DNA of 64,000 nt, taken from Paraburkholderia kururiensis JCM 10599 = LMG 19447. GTDB taxonomy: Bacteria; Pseudomonadota; Gammaproteobacteria; Burkholderiales; Burkholderiaceae. The position numbers were made by a program, and so were the translations under genes. Shown in pieces: positions 16,486-25,517 of this stretch. Each line of letters starts with the position of its first letter. Position 1 is the stretch's first letter. The DNA is taken from positions 1 to 64,000 of the forward strand of contig NZ_RJZE01000029.1 in NCBI RefSeq assembly GCF_003986935.1, in the 5' to 3' direction. A model generated the notes under the pieces. It had not been told where the DNA came from. It worked only from the letters and a program-made list of their open reading frames with translations, and searched no databases.

Positions 16486-16866
16486 ATGCCAACCATCAAT
16501 CAACTGGTTCGCAAAGGCCGCACTTCGGAAGTCGCGAAGAGCAAGAGCCCGGCCTTGCAGGACTGCCCGCAGCGTCGCGGCGTGTGCACCCGTGTGTACA
16601 CCACGACGCCGAAGAAGCCGAACTCGGCACTCCGTAAGGTCGCCAAGGTTCGCCTCACGAACGGTTTCGAAGTGATCTCGTACATCGGTGGTGAAGGCCA
16701 CAACCTGCAGGAACACTCGGTTGTGCTGATCCGCGGCGGCCGTGTCAAGGACTTGCCGGGTGTGCGTTACCACATGGTTCGCGGCTCGCTGGATACCCAG
16801 GGCGTCAAGGATCGTAAGCAGGCTCGTTCGAAGTACGGCGCGAAGCGCGCCAAGGCTGCGAAGTAA
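16486..16866 (+). CDS. rpsL: 30S ribosomal protein S12
   Basis: The 126-residue decoding-centre protein has the conserved TTTPKKPNSALRK loop (Lys43 and Lys44) and RGGRVKDLPGVRYH. Both are intact and of the streptomycin-sensitive type. It is the first gene of the str operon. Confidence 0.98.
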   Translation: MPTINQLVRKGRTSEVAKSKSPALQDCPQRRGVCTRVYTTTPKKPNSALRKVAKVRLTNGFEVISYIGGEGHNLQEHSVVLIRGGRVKDLPGVRYHMVRGSLDTQGVKDRKQARSKYGAKRAKAAK

Positions 16867-17042
16867 GCAGTCGGGATGTCGCCTTCACGGGCGATAGAAG
16901 GCGGTGGTGCCGGATTCGCCGGTGCTGTCGAGTAAGTGGTCACCCGACCAGGCTGGTAAGTCGTCATGGATGAATCGGGTTAGTTGGTGGCCGCGGGGCA
17001 GGCGCAAATCGCCGCTCCAACTGAAAAAGTAAAGGAAGAAAC

Positions 17043-17513
17043 ATGCCGCGTCGTCGCGAAGTCCCCAAGCGGGAAGTGTTGCCGGATCCGAAGTTCGGTA
17101 ACGTCGAAGTAGCAAAGTTCATGAACGTGCTGATGCTCTCGGGCAAGAAGTCGGTTGCCGAGCGTATCGTGTACGGCGCTTTCGAGCAGATCCAGACCAA
17201 GGGTGGCAAGGACCCGCTGGAAGTGTTCACTGTCGCACTCAACAACGTGAAGCCGGTGGTGGAAGTGAAGAGCCGCCGCGTGGGTGGTGCGAACTATCAG
17301 GTTCCGGTCGAAGTGCGTCCGTCGCGTCGTATGGCATTGGCGATGCGTTGGTTGCGCGAGGCCGCGAAGAAGCGCAGCGAGAAGTCGATGGCACTGCGTC
17401 TTGCTGGTGAACTGCTGGAAGCGTCCGAAGGGCGTGGTGGCGCAATGAAGAAGCGCGACGAAGTTCACCGGATGGCGGAAGCCAACAAGGCGTTCTCGCA
17501 TTTCCGTTTCTAA
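17043..17513 (+). CDS. rpsG: 30S ribosomal protein S7
   Basis: The 156-residue S7 nucleates assembly of the 30S head. The N-terminus MPRRREVPKREVLPDPKFG and the basic central segment VRPSRRMALAMRWLREAAKKR are typical. It lies second in the str operon, 176 bases after rpsL. That gap shows only AT-poor spacer and an AAGGAAG ribosome-binding site. Confidence 0.98.
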   Translation: MPRRREVPKREVLPDPKFGNVEVAKFMNVLMLSGKKSVAERIVYGAFEQIQTKGGKDPLEVFTVALNNVKPVVEVKSRRVGGANYQVPVEVRPSRRMALAMRWLREAAKKRSEKSMALRLAGELLEASEGRGGAMKKRDEVHRMAEANKAFSHFRF

Positions 17514-17547
17514 GCGTCCCGACTTCGGGTCTAACGGAAAGAAATTC

Positions 17548-17583
17548 CGGGCGGGTGCGCTTGAAAAGCGCCTCGCCCGTTTG
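17548..17583 (+). terminator. attenuator-like hairpin between rpsG and fusA
   Basis: The outer stem CGGGCG/CGCCCG (17548-17553 with 17574-17579) and inner stem GCGCT/AGCGC (17557-17561 with 17567-17571) are separated by a small internal loop. TTTG follows. It may only partly terminate, since fusA has no obvious strong promoter of its own. Confidence 0.55.
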
Positions 17584-17652
17584 TGTTAAGGCGCATCGGG
17601 CCTATATATCCGCAGACGGATTCCCGGTTTGCCAACCCCATAGAGGAACAAA

Positions 17653-19755
17653 GTGGCTCGCAAGACTCCCATCGAGCGCTACCGCAATATCGGTATTAGC
17701 GCTCACATCGACGCCGGCAAAACGACGACGACCGAGCGCATCCTGTTTTACACCGGCGTGAACCACAAGATCGGTGAAGTGCACGACGGCGCTGCAACCA
17801 TGGACTGGATGGAGCAGGAACAGGAGCGGGGCATCACGATTACGTCCGCTGCTACGACTGCCTTCTGGAAGGGCATGGGCAACAACTATCCGGAACACCG
17901 GATCAACATCATCGACACCCCGGGCCACGTCGACTTCACGATCGAAGTGGAGCGTTCGATGCGCGTGCTCGACGGCGCGTGCATGGTCTACTGTGCCGTG
18001 GGCGGCGTGCAGCCGCAGTCGGAAACGGTGTGGCGCCAGGCGAACAAGTACAAGGTGCCCCGTCTCGCGTTCGTCAACAAGATGGACCGTACCGGCGCGA
18101 ACTTCTTCAAGGTCTACGACCAGCTGAAGACCCGCCTGAAGGCGAACCCGGTTCCCGTCGTGGTGCCGATCGGCTCGGAAGAAAACTTCAAGGGCGTCGT
18201 CGACCTCCTGAAGATGAAGGCGATCATTTGGGACGAAGCGTCGCAAGGCACGAAGTTCGACTACGTCGACGTCCCGGCTGAACTCGTCGATACGTGCAAC
18301 GAGTGGCGCGAGAAGATGATCGAATCCGCCGCCGAAGCCAGCGAAGAGCTGATGGAAAAGTACCTCGGCGGCGAAGAGCTGAGCGAAGCGGAAATCGTCA
18401 AGGCGCTGCGTGATCGCACGATCGCCTGTGAAATCCAGCCGATGCTGTGCGGCACCGCGTTCAAGAACAAGGGCGTGCAGCGCATGCTCGACGCTGTGAT
18501 CGACTTCCTGCCGTCGCCGGTCGACATCCCGCCGGTGAAGGGCGAACTCGAAAGCGGCGAAACGGCGGAGCGCAAGGCGTCGGACGACGAGAAGTTCTCG
18601 GCGCTCGCGTTCAAGATCATGACGGATCCGTTCGTCGGCCAGCTGATCTTCTTCCGCGTCTACTCGGGTGTGGTGAATTCGGGCGACACGGTGCTGAACT
18701 CGACCAAGGACAAGAAGGAACGCCTTGGCCGTATTCTGCAGATGCACGCCAACCAGCGCGAAGAAATCAAGGAAGTGCGCGCGGGCGACATCGCCGCGGC
18801 TGTGGGCCTGAAGGAAGCGACCACTGGCGACACGCTGTGCGATCCCGCCCACCCGATCGTGCTCGAGCGCATGGTGTTCCCGGAGCCGGTGATCTCGCAG
18901 GCCGTCGAGCCGAAGACGAAGGCCGACCAGGAAAAGATGGGTCTCGCGCTGAACCGTCTCGCGCAGGAAGATCCTTCGTTCCGCGTGCAAACGGACGAGG
19001 AATCGGGCCAGACGATCATCTCGGGCATGGGCGAGTTGCACCTCGAAATTCTCGTCGACCGCATGAAGCGTGAATTCGGCGTGGAAGCGACTGTCGGCAA
19101 GCCGCAGGTGGCGTACCGCGAAACGATCCGTAGCACGGCGAAGGACGTGGAAGGCAAGTTCGTCAAGCAGTCGGGCGGTCGCGGCCAGTACGGTCACGCC
19201 GTCATCACGCTGGAGCCGAACGAGCAGGGCAAGGGCTACGAGTTCCTCGACGAGATCAAGGGTGGCGTGATTCCGCGTGAATTCATTCCGGCTGTCGACA
19301 AGGGTATCGTCGAAACGCTGAAGAACGGCGTGCTGGCTGGCTTCCCGGTCGTGGACGTGAAGGTTCACCTGACGTTCGGTTCGTACCACGACGTGGACTC
19401 GAACGAAAACGCGTTCCGCATGGCTGGCTCCATGGCGTTCAAGGAAGCTATGCGCCGCGCAACGCCGGTGCTGCTCGAGCCGATGATGGCTGTCGAAGTC
19501 GAGACGCCGGAAGACTACATGGGCAACGTGATGGGCGACCTGTCGGGCCGCCGCGGCATCGTGCAGGGCATGGAGGACATGGTGGGCGGCGGCAAGATCG
19601 TGCGCGCCGAAGTTCCGCTGTCGGAAATGTTCGGCTACTCCACGTCGCTGCGTTCGCTCACGCAAGGCCGCGCAACGTACACGATGGAATTCAAGCACTA
19701 CGCAGAAGCCCCGCGTAACGTGGCCGACGCGATCATCAACGCGAAGGCGAAGTAA
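17653..19755 (+). CDS. fusA: elongation factor G
   Basis: This 700-residue translocase GTPase starts with GTG behind AGAGGAAC. Visible motifs are P-loop AHIDAGKTTTTER, DTPGHVDFT (G3), NKMDR (G4) and the domain IV segment SGGRGQYGHAVI. Length is normal for the canonical ribosomal form. It lies between rpsG and tufB as in the classical str operon. Confidence 0.98.
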   Translation: MARKTPIERYRNIGISAHIDAGKTTTTERILFYTGVNHKIGEVHDGAATMDWMEQEQERGITITSAATTAFWKGMGNNYPEHRINIIDTPGHVDFTIEVERSMRVLDGACMVYCAVGGVQPQSETVWRQANKYKVPRLAFVNKMDRTGANFFKVYDQLKTRLKANPVPVVVPIGSEENFKGVVDLLKMKAIIWDEASQGTKFDYVDVPAELVDTCNEWREKMIESAAEASEELMEKYLGGEELSEAEIVKALRDRTIACEIQPMLCGTAFKNKGVQRMLDAVIDFLPSPVDIPPVKGELESGETAERKASDDEKFSALAFKIMTDPFVGQLIFFRVYSGVVNSGDTVLNSTKDKKERLGRILQMHANQREEIKEVRAGDIAAAVGLKEATTGDTLCDPAHPIVLERMVFPEPVISQAVEPKTKADQEKMGLALNRLAQEDPSFRVQTDEESGQTIISGMGELHLEILVDRMKREFGVEATVGKPQVAYRETIRSTAKDVEGKFVKQSGGRGQYGHAVITLEPNEQGKGYEFLDEIKGGVIPREFIPAVDKGIVETLKNGVLAGFPVVDVKVHLTFGSYHDVDSNENAFRMAGSMAFKEAMRRATPVLLEPMMAVEVETPEDYMGNVMGDLSGRRGIVQGMEDMVGGGKIVRAEVPLSEMFGYSTSLRSLTQGRATYTMEFKHYAEAPRNVADAIINAKAK

Positions 19756-19802
19756 TCGTCGGCGTCCTGTCACCGATTCACTTTTTTTGAAAGAAGAGAA
19801 AC

Positions 19803-20993
19803 ATGGCTAAAGGTAAATTTGAGCGGACCAAGCCGCACGTGAACGTGGGCACGATCGGTCACGTTGACCACGGCAAGACCACGCTGACGGCGGCGATTGC
19901 GACGGTTCTGTCGGCGAAGTTCGGCGGTGAGGCGAAGAAGTACGACGAGATCGACGCGGCGCCGGAAGAAAAGGCCCGCGGCATCACGATCAACACGGCG
20001 CACATCGAGTACGAAACGGCCAACCGCCACTACGCACACGTTGACTGCCCGGGTCACGCGGACTACGTGAAGAACATGATCACGGGTGCAGCGCAGATGG
20101 ACGGCGCGATCCTGGTGTGCTCGGCCGCGGACGGTCCGATGCCGCAGACGCGCGAGCACATCCTGCTGGCGCGCCAGGTGGGCGTGCCGTACATCATCGT
20201 GTTCCTGAACAAGTGCGACATGGTGGACGACGCCGAGCTGCTCGAGCTGGTGGAAATGGAAGTGCGCGAGCTGCTGTCGAAGTACGACTTCCCGGGCGAC
20301 GACACGCCGATCATCAAGGGTTCGGCCAAGCTGGCGCTGGAAGGCGACAAGGGCGAGCTGGGTGAAGTGGCGATCATGAACCTGGCCGACGCGCTGGACA
20401 CGTACATCCCGACGCCGGAGCGCGCGGTGGATGGCGCGTTCCTGATGCCGGTGGAAGACGTGTTCTCGATCTCGGGCCGCGGTACGGTGGTGACGGGTCG
20501 CGTCGAGCGTGGCGTGGTCAAGGTTGGCGAGGAAATCGAGATTGTCGGTATCAAGCCGACGGTGAAGACGACCTGCACGGGCGTGGAAATGTTCCGCAAG
20601 CTGCTGGACCAGGGCCAGGCGGGCGACAACGTCGGTATCCTGCTGCGCGGCACGAAGCGTGAGGAAGTGGAGCGTGGCCAGGTGCTGGCCAAGCCGGGTT
20701 CGATCACGCCGCACACGCACTTCACGGCTGAGGTGTACGTGCTGAGCAAGGACGAAGGCGGCCGTCACACGCCGTTCTTCAACAACTACCGTCCGCAGTT
20801 CTACTTCCGTACGACGGACGTGACGGGCTCGATCGAGCTGCCGAAGGACAAGGAAATGGTGATGCCGGGCGACAACGTGTCGATCACGGTGAAGCTGATT
20901 GCACCGATCGCGATGGAAGAAGGCCTGCGCTTCGCCATCCGTGAAGGTGGCCGCACCGTCGGCGCCGGTGTCGTCGCCAAGATCATCGAGTAA
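19803..20993 (+). CDS. tufB: elongation factor Tu, copy 2
   Basis: This is the second EF-Tu gene, 396 residues and identical in protein to tufA at 575-1765. The only base differences I find are four synonymous ones. It is preceded by AAGAAGAGAAAC and lies 47 bases after fusA. The flanks are unrelated to those of tufA, so identity stops at the coding sequence. That pattern is expected from gene conversion. Confidence 0.99.
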   Translation: MAKGKFERTKPHVNVGTIGHVDHGKTTLTAAIATVLSAKFGGEAKKYDEIDAAPEEKARGITINTAHIEYETANRHYAHVDCPGHADYVKNMITGAAQMDGAILVCSAADGPMPQTREHILLARQVGVPYIIVFLNKCDMVDDAELLELVEMEVRELLSKYDFPGDDTPIIKGSAKLALEGDKGELGEVAIMNLADALDTYIPTPERAVDGAFLMPVEDVFSISGRGTVVTGRVERGVVKVGEEIEIVGIKPTVKTTCTGVEMFRKLLDQGQAGDNVGILLRGTKREEVERGQVLAKPGSITPHTHFTAEVYVLSKDEGGRHTPFFNNYRPQFYFRTTDVTGSIELPKDKEMVMPGDNVSITVKLIAPIAMEEGLRFAIREGGRTVGAGVVAKIIE

Positions 20994-21123
20994 AATCGCT
21001 GGTTTGCAGTAACAGCAGTAAGTGCCCGGGGCCGGGCACCTGCCTCCCCGGCAGGCGTCCGGTCCTACGTTCTTTCTTAATCCGGCGGTGCAATATCGCC
21101 TCGCTCTTTTTCAAGGAATCGTC
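20994..21123 (+). promoter_or_regulatory. tufB-rpsJ leader with two tandem hairpins
   Basis: Hairpin one, GTGCCCG-GGGC-CGGGCAC (21022-21039), is followed immediately by CTGCC-TCCCC-GGCAG (21040-21054), with no T-run. I see no good promoter. These may protect or process the mRNA end between tufB and rpsJ. Confidence 0.45.
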
Positions 21124-21435
21124 ATGCAAAACCAGAAAATCCGCATCCGCCTGAAGGCTTTCGACTACCGCCTGATCGACCAGTCGGCCGCCGAGATTGT
21201 CGACACGGCCAAGCGGACTGGTGCAATCGTCCGCGGCCCGGTGCCGCTGCCGACGCGTATCCAGCGTTTCGACATCCTGCGTTCGCCGCACGTCAACAAG
21301 ACGTCGCGCGACCAGCTCGAGATCCGTACTCACCTGCGTCTGATGGACATCGTCGACCCGACGGACAAGACTGTCGACGCGCTGATGAAGCTCGATCTGC
21401 CGGCAGGCGTGGACGTCGAAATCAAGCTGCAGTAA
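21124..21435 (+). CDS. rpsJ: 30S ribosomal protein S10
   Basis: The 103-residue S10 (MQNQKIRIRLKAFDYRLIDQ) is a 30S head protein and also NusE in antitermination. I start at ATG 21124, which follows CAAGGAATCGTC. An upstream extension in the same frame has no homology I recognise. A promoter follows before rplC, so rpsJ appears to end the str transcript rather than begin the S10 transcript. Confidence 0.97.
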   Translation: MQNQKIRIRLKAFDYRLIDQSAAEIVDTAKRTGAIVRGPVPLPTRIQRFDILRSPHVNKTSRDQLEIRTHLRLMDIVDPTDKTVDALMKLDLPAGVDVEIKLQ

Positions 21436-21484
21436 GGGTTTCAGGCGCTGCCGCTCACACGGGCGGCGCTAAGTCATTGATTGC

Positions 21485-21513
21485 TTGCGAAAAACGAAAG
21501 GCCTCGCTATAAT
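21485..21513 (+). promoter_or_regulatory. promoter of the rplC-rplD-... (S10) unit
   Basis: TTGCGA (21485-21490) is followed after 17 bases by a perfect TATAAT (21508-21513). The -10 box lies in the loop of an inverted repeat (21495-21504 with 21517-21526, ten pairs including one G-U). The predicted start is near 21520, leaving a leader of about 135 bases before rplC. Confidence 0.75.
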
Positions 21514-21516
21514 GCT

Positions 21517-21655
21517 AGGCTTTTCGCGCATTTGCGCAAAAAGCCAGTGTTTTGCTGTGGGCCTGAAGGCGCTGAAAGCGTCCGTCAAGTCCCGGTAATC
21601 AGCTGGCACTTTGTAAATTAGCCCCGACCAATCGCAGTCGGGAATGGAGAAAACG
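21517..21655 (+). promoter_or_regulatory. rplC leader, candidate L4-type autoregulatory RNA
   Basis: The leader contains a stem GCTTTT.GCGC/GCGC.AAAAGC (about 21519-21545) and a terminal stem CCCGAC/GTCGGG ending ten bases or so before the rplC start codon. In Escherichia coli an L4-responsive leader precedes rpsJ. Here a comparable position is before rplC. The L4 link is inference only. Confidence 0.35.
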
Positions 21656-22315
21656 ATGAGCCTTGGACTCGTAGGTCGCAAGGTTGGCATGACCCGTATC
21701 TTCACGGCTGAAGGGGATTCGATTCCCGTCACCGTGCTGGACGTGTCCGACAACCGCGTGACGCAGATCAAGACTGTTGAAACCGACGGCTACACGGCTG
21801 TTCAGGTTGCGTTCGGTACGCGCCGTGCATCGCGCGTGACGAAGCCGCTCGCAGGTCATCTCGCCAAAGCCGGTGTTCAGGCCGGTGAAATCCTCAAGGA
21901 ATTCCGCATTGATGCCACCAAGGCTGCCGAGTTGTCCGCCGGCGCTGTGGTTGGCACCGATCTGTTCGAAGTGGGCCAGAAGGTCGACGTGCAGGGCGTG
22001 TCGATCGGTAAGGGCTACGCCGGTACCATCAAGCGTTACAACTTCAGTTCGGGCCGTGCATCGCACGGTAACTCGCGCTCGCACAACGTGCCGGGCTCGA
22101 TCGGTATGGCGCAGGATCCGGGTCGCGTGTTCCCGGGCAAGCGCATGACTGGTCACATGGGTGACGAGACCGTGACGGTCCAGAACCTCGAGATCGCTCG
22201 CATCGACGCAGACCGCAAGCTGCTGCTCGTGAAGGGTGCCGTTCCGGGTGCGAAGGGCGGCAAGGTTTTCGTGACGCCGGCCGTGAAAGCGCGTGCCGAG
22301 AAAGGAGCGAAATAA
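21656..22315 (+). CDS. rplC: 50S ribosomal protein L3
   Basis: The 219-residue L3 binds near the peptidyl-transferase centre. I start at ATG 21656 (MSLGLVGRKVGMTR) because GGAGAAAAC precedes it. An in-frame ATG at 21644 overlaps that ribosome-binding site. The conserved ASHGNSRSHNVPGSIGMAQD loop is intact. Its stop overlaps the rplD start by one base (TAATG). Confidence 0.97.
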   Translation: MSLGLVGRKVGMTRIFTAEGDSIPVTVLDVSDNRVTQIKTVETDGYTAVQVAFGTRRASRVTKPLAGHLAKAGVQAGEILKEFRIDATKAAELSAGAVVGTDLFEVGQKVDVQGVSIGKGYAGTIKRYNFSSGRASHGNSRSHNVPGSIGMAQDPGRVFPGKRMTGHMGDETVTVQNLEIARIDADRKLLLVKGAVPGAKGGKVFVTPAVKARAEKGAK

Positions 22316-22935
22316 TGGAACTTAAGCTCCTGAATGCCAATGGTCAGGAAGGCGCCGCGGTCAACGCGTCGGACGTCGTGTTCGGCCGTGACTACAACGA
22401 AGCCCTGATTCACCAGATCGTCATTGCGTACCAGGCGAACGCGCGCAGCGGTAACCGCGCCCAGAAGGATCGCACGGACGTCAAGCACACCACCAAGAAG
22501 CCGTGGCGTCAGAAGGGTACGGGCCGCGCTCGTGCCGGTATGTCGTCGAGCCCGCTGTGGCGCGGCGGTGGTCGCATCTTCCCGAACTCGCCGGAAGAAA
22601 ACTTCTCGCACAAGGTCAACAAGAAGATGCACCGCGCAGGTCTGTGCTCCATCTTCTCGCAGCTGGCCCGCGAAGGCCGCATCTCGGTGGTCGAGGACCT
22701 CACGCTCGAAGCGCCGAAGACGAAGCTGCTGGCCGAAAAGTTCAAGGCTATGGGTCTCGAGTCCGTGCTCGTCATTACTGACACGGTCGACGAAAACCTG
22801 TACCTCGCGTCGCGCAACCTCGCCCACGTGGCGGTTGTCGAGCCGCGTTACGCCGACCCGCTGTCGCTGATCTACTTCAAGAAAGTACTGATCACGAAGG
22901 CTGCGGTCGCCCAGATCGAGGAGTTGCTGTCATGA
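22315..22935 (+). CDS. rplD: 50S ribosomal protein L4
   Basis: The 206-residue L4 lines the exit tunnel. The extended loop PWRQKGTGRARAGMSSSPLW is clear. In enterobacteria L4 also represses its own operon. It is coupled to rplC by TAATG and to rplW by ATGA. Confidence 0.97.
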   Translation: MELKLLNANGQEGAAVNASDVVFGRDYNEALIHQIVIAYQANARSGNRAQKDRTDVKHTTKKPWRQKGTGRARAGMSSSPLWRGGGRIFPNSPEENFSHKVNKKMHRAGLCSIFSQLAREGRISVVEDLTLEAPKTKLLAEKFKAMGLESVLVITDTVDENLYLASRNLAHVAVVEPRYADPLSLIYFKKVLITKAAVAQIEELLS

Positions 22936-23246
22936 GCGAGATTCGCAAGAACGATCATCGTTTGATGCAGGTTCTGCTCGCGCCGGTGATCTCCGAAAAG
23001 GCGACGCTGGTTGCCGACAAGAACGAACAGGTTGTGTTCGAAGTTGCGCCGGACGCGAACAAGCAGGAAATCAAGGCTGCTGTCGAGCTGCTGTTCAAGG
23101 TGGAAGTCAAATCCGTCAACGTGCTGGTCACGAAAGGCAAGAGCAAGCGCTTTGGCCGTTTCGTGGGTCGCCGCAAGGACGTGAAGAAGGCCTACGTCTG
23201 CCTGAAGCCCGGCCAGGAAATCAACTTTGAAGCGGAGGCCAAGTAA
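22932..23246 (+). CDS. rplW: 50S ribosomal protein L23
   Basis: The 104-residue L23 sits at the tunnel exit and docks trigger factor and SRP. The N-terminal LAPVISEKATL and the basic loop VTKGKSKRFGRFVGRRKDVKK are diagnostic. The start overlaps the rplD stop (ATGA). Confidence 0.97.
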   Translation: MSEIRKNDHRLMQVLLAPVISEKATLVADKNEQVVFEVAPDANKQEIKAAVELLFKVEVKSVNVLVTKGKSKRFGRFVGRRKDVKKAYVCLKPGQEINFEAEAK

Positions 23247-23248
23247 TC

Positions 23249-24076
23249 ATGGCACTCGTTAAAGTTAAGCCGACCTCGCCGGGCCGCCGCGCGATGGTCA
23301 AGGTGGTCAACAAGGAACTGCACAAGGGCAAGCCGTTCGCACCGCTCGTCTCGAAGCAGAGCTCGACCGCCGGCCGTAATAACAACGGCCACATCACGAC
23401 GCGCCACAAGGGTGGTGGTCACAAGCAGCACTATCGTGTGATCGACTTCCGTCGTACGAAGGATGGCATTCCGGCGAAGGTCGAACGTCTCGAGTACGAC
23501 CCGAACCGTAGCGCGAACATCGCGCTGGTTCTGTACGCAGACGGCGAGCGTCGCTACATCATCGCGCCGAAGGGTGTGACGGTCGGCCAGCAGATCATGT
23601 CGGGCTCGGAAGCTCCGATCCGCGCGGGTAACGCACTGCCGATCCGCAACATCCCGGTCGGTACGACGATTCACTGCATCGAGATGTTCCCCGGCAAGGG
23701 CGCGCAAATGGCGCGTTCGGCTGGCGCATCGGCCATGTTGCTGGCTCGCGAAGGCATCTACGCGCAGGTTCGTCTGCGCTCGGGTGAAATCCGCCGCGTG
23801 CACGTGGAGTGCCGCGCGACGATCGGTGAAGTGGGCAACGAAGAGCACAGCCTGCGCCAGATCGGTAAGGCCGGCGCAAACCGCTGGCGCGGTATCCGCC
23901 CGACGGTGCGTGGCGTTGCAATGAACCCGGTCGATCACCCGCACGGTGGTGGTGAGGGCAAGACGGCTGCAGGCCGCGACCCGGTAAGCCCGTGGGGCAC
24001 GCCGACGAAGGGTTACCGCACCCGCAGCAACAAGCGCACGACGACGATGATCGTCCAGCGCCGTCACAAGCGTTAA
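23249..24076 (+). CDS. rplB: 50S ribosomal protein L2
   Basis: The 275-residue L2 is a primary 23S rRNA binder needed for subunit joining and peptidyl transfer. The conserved MNPVDHPHGGGEGK segment with the functionally important histidine (equivalent to His229 of Escherichia coli) is present near residues 225-240. It lies two bases after rplW. Confidence 0.98.
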   Translation: MALVKVKPTSPGRRAMVKVVNKELHKGKPFAPLVSKQSSTAGRNNNGHITTRHKGGGHKQHYRVIDFRRTKDGIPAKVERLEYDPNRSANIALVLYADGERRYIIAPKGVTVGQQIMSGSEAPIRAGNALPIRNIPVGTTIHCIEMFPGKGAQMARSAGASAMLLAREGIYAQVRLRSGEIRRVHVECRATIGEVGNEEHSLRQIGKAGANRWRGIRPTVRGVAMNPVDHPHGGGEGKTAAGRDPVSPWGTPTKGYRTRSNKRTTTMIVQRRHKR

Positions 24077-24085
24077 GGAGCAGCA

Positions 24086-24361
24086 ATGGCACGTTCTGTT
24101 AAAAAAGGTCCGTTCTGCGACGCCCATTTGCTGAAGAAGGTTGAGGCGGCTGCAGCTTCGCGTGACAAGAAACCGATCAAGACCTGGTCGCGTCGTTCGA
24201 CGATCCTGCCGGACTTCATCGGCCTGACGATCGCCGTGCACAACGGCCGTCAACACGTTCCGGTGTACATCTCGGAAAACATGGTCGGCCACAAGCTTGG
24301 CGAGTTCGCACTGACCCGGACGTTCAAGGGTCACGCGGCCGACAAGAAGGCCAAGAAATAA
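24086..24361 (+). CDS. rpsS: 30S ribosomal protein S19
   Basis: The 91-residue S19 ([20 protein letters not shown]) forms a complex with S13 in the 30S head. The conserved core [20 protein letters not shown] follows. It is preceded by TAAGGAGCAGCA, nine bases after rplB. Confidence 0.98.
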
Positions 24362-24373
24362 GGGGCAATCAAG

Positions 24374-24703
24374 ATGGAAGTGAAAGCAATTCATCGCGGT
24401 GCCCGCATCTCGGCGCAGAAAACGCGCCTTGTGGCTGACCAGATCCGCGGTTTGCCGGTCGACAAGGCGCTGAACGTTCTGACGTTCTCGCCGAAGAAGG
24501 CGGCTGGCATCGTGAAGAAGGTCGTGCTGTCGGCGATCGCGAATGCAGAGCACAACGAGGGCGCCGATATCGACGAGCTCAAGATCAAGAGCATCTACGT
24601 CGACAAGGCAGCGTCGCTCAAGCGGTTCACCGCGCGCGCAAAGGGCCGCGGCAACCGCATTGAGAAGCAATCCTGTCACATCACTGTGACGGTCGGGAAT
24701 TAA
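24374..24703 (+). CDS. rplV: 50S ribosomal protein L22
   Basis: The 109-residue L22 contributes a beta-hairpin to the exit tunnel, here around [19 protein letters not shown]. No change typical of macrolide resistance is obvious. It lies between rpsS and rpsC in standard S10-operon order. Confidence 0.97.
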
Positions 24704-24714
24704 GGGGTCACACG

Positions 24715-25515
24715 ATGGGACAGAAAATTCATCCGACTGGCTTCCGTTTGGCCGTCAGCCGCAATTGGGCTTCGCGCTGGTACGCGAACAACAACAATTT
24801 CGCGGCGATGTTGAAGGAAGACATCGGTGTTCGTGAATACCTGAAGAAGAAGCTGAAGAACGCTTCGGTGGGCCGCGTGGTCATCGAGCGTCCGGCGAAG
24901 AACGCGCGCATCACGATTTACAGCTCGCGTCCTGGCGTCGTCATCGGCAAGAAGGGCGAAGACATCGAACTGCTCAAGTCGGAGCTGCAGAAGCGTATGG
25001 GCGTGCCCGTGCACGTCAACATCGAGGAAATCCGCAAGCCGGAAACCGATGCGCAACTGATCGCCGACTCGATCACGCAACAGCTCGAGCGCCGGATCAT
25101 GTTCCGCCGCGCGATGAAGCGTGCGATGCAAAACGCCATGCGTCTGGGTGCCCAGGGCATCAAGATCATGAGCGCGGGCCGTCTGAACGGTATCGAAATC
25201 GCCCGTACCGAGTGGTATCGCGAAGGCCGCGTGCCTCTGCACACGCTGCGTGCGGACATCGACTACGCGACTTCGGAAGCGAAGACGACGTACGGCGTGA
25301 TCGGCGTCAAGGTGTGGGTCTACAAGGGCGACACGCTTGGCCGCAACGACGCGCCGGTCGTGGAGGAAGTTGCCGAAGAGAAGCGTCCGCGCCGCAACGC
25401 ACGTCCGGGCGACCGCCGTGGCCGCCGTGATGGCGAAGGTGCCCCGGGTGCACGCCGTGGCGCGCCGCGTCGTGGTGCCGGCAAGCCTGAAGGCGACGGC
25501 AAGACTGGAGAATAA
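24715..25515 (+). CDS. rpsC: 30S ribosomal protein S3
   Basis: The 266-residue S3 has an N-terminal KH domain with the RPGVVIGKKGEDIELL motif and a C-terminal S3 domain with RLNGIEIARTEW. It is about 30 residues longer than the Escherichia coli protein. The extra C-terminal tail is a low-complexity Arg/Gly/Pro segment (about 224-266) rich in RRG and GAPR. Such tails are familiar from betaproteobacteria and are probably disordered and rRNA-contacting. Confidence 0.97.
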   Translation: MGQKIHPTGFRLAVSRNWASRWYANNNNFAAMLKEDIGVREYLKKKLKNASVGRVVIERPAKNARITIYSSRPGVVIGKKGEDIELLKSELQKRMGVPVHVNIEEIRKPETDAQLIADSITQQLERRIMFRRAMKRAMQNAMRLGAQGIKIMSAGRLNGIEIARTEWYREGRVPLHTLRADIDYATSEAKTTYGVIGVKVWVYKGDTLGRNDAPVVEEVAEEKRPRRNARPGDRRGRRDGEGAPGARRGAPRRGAGKPEGDGKTGE

Positions 25516-25517
25516 CG

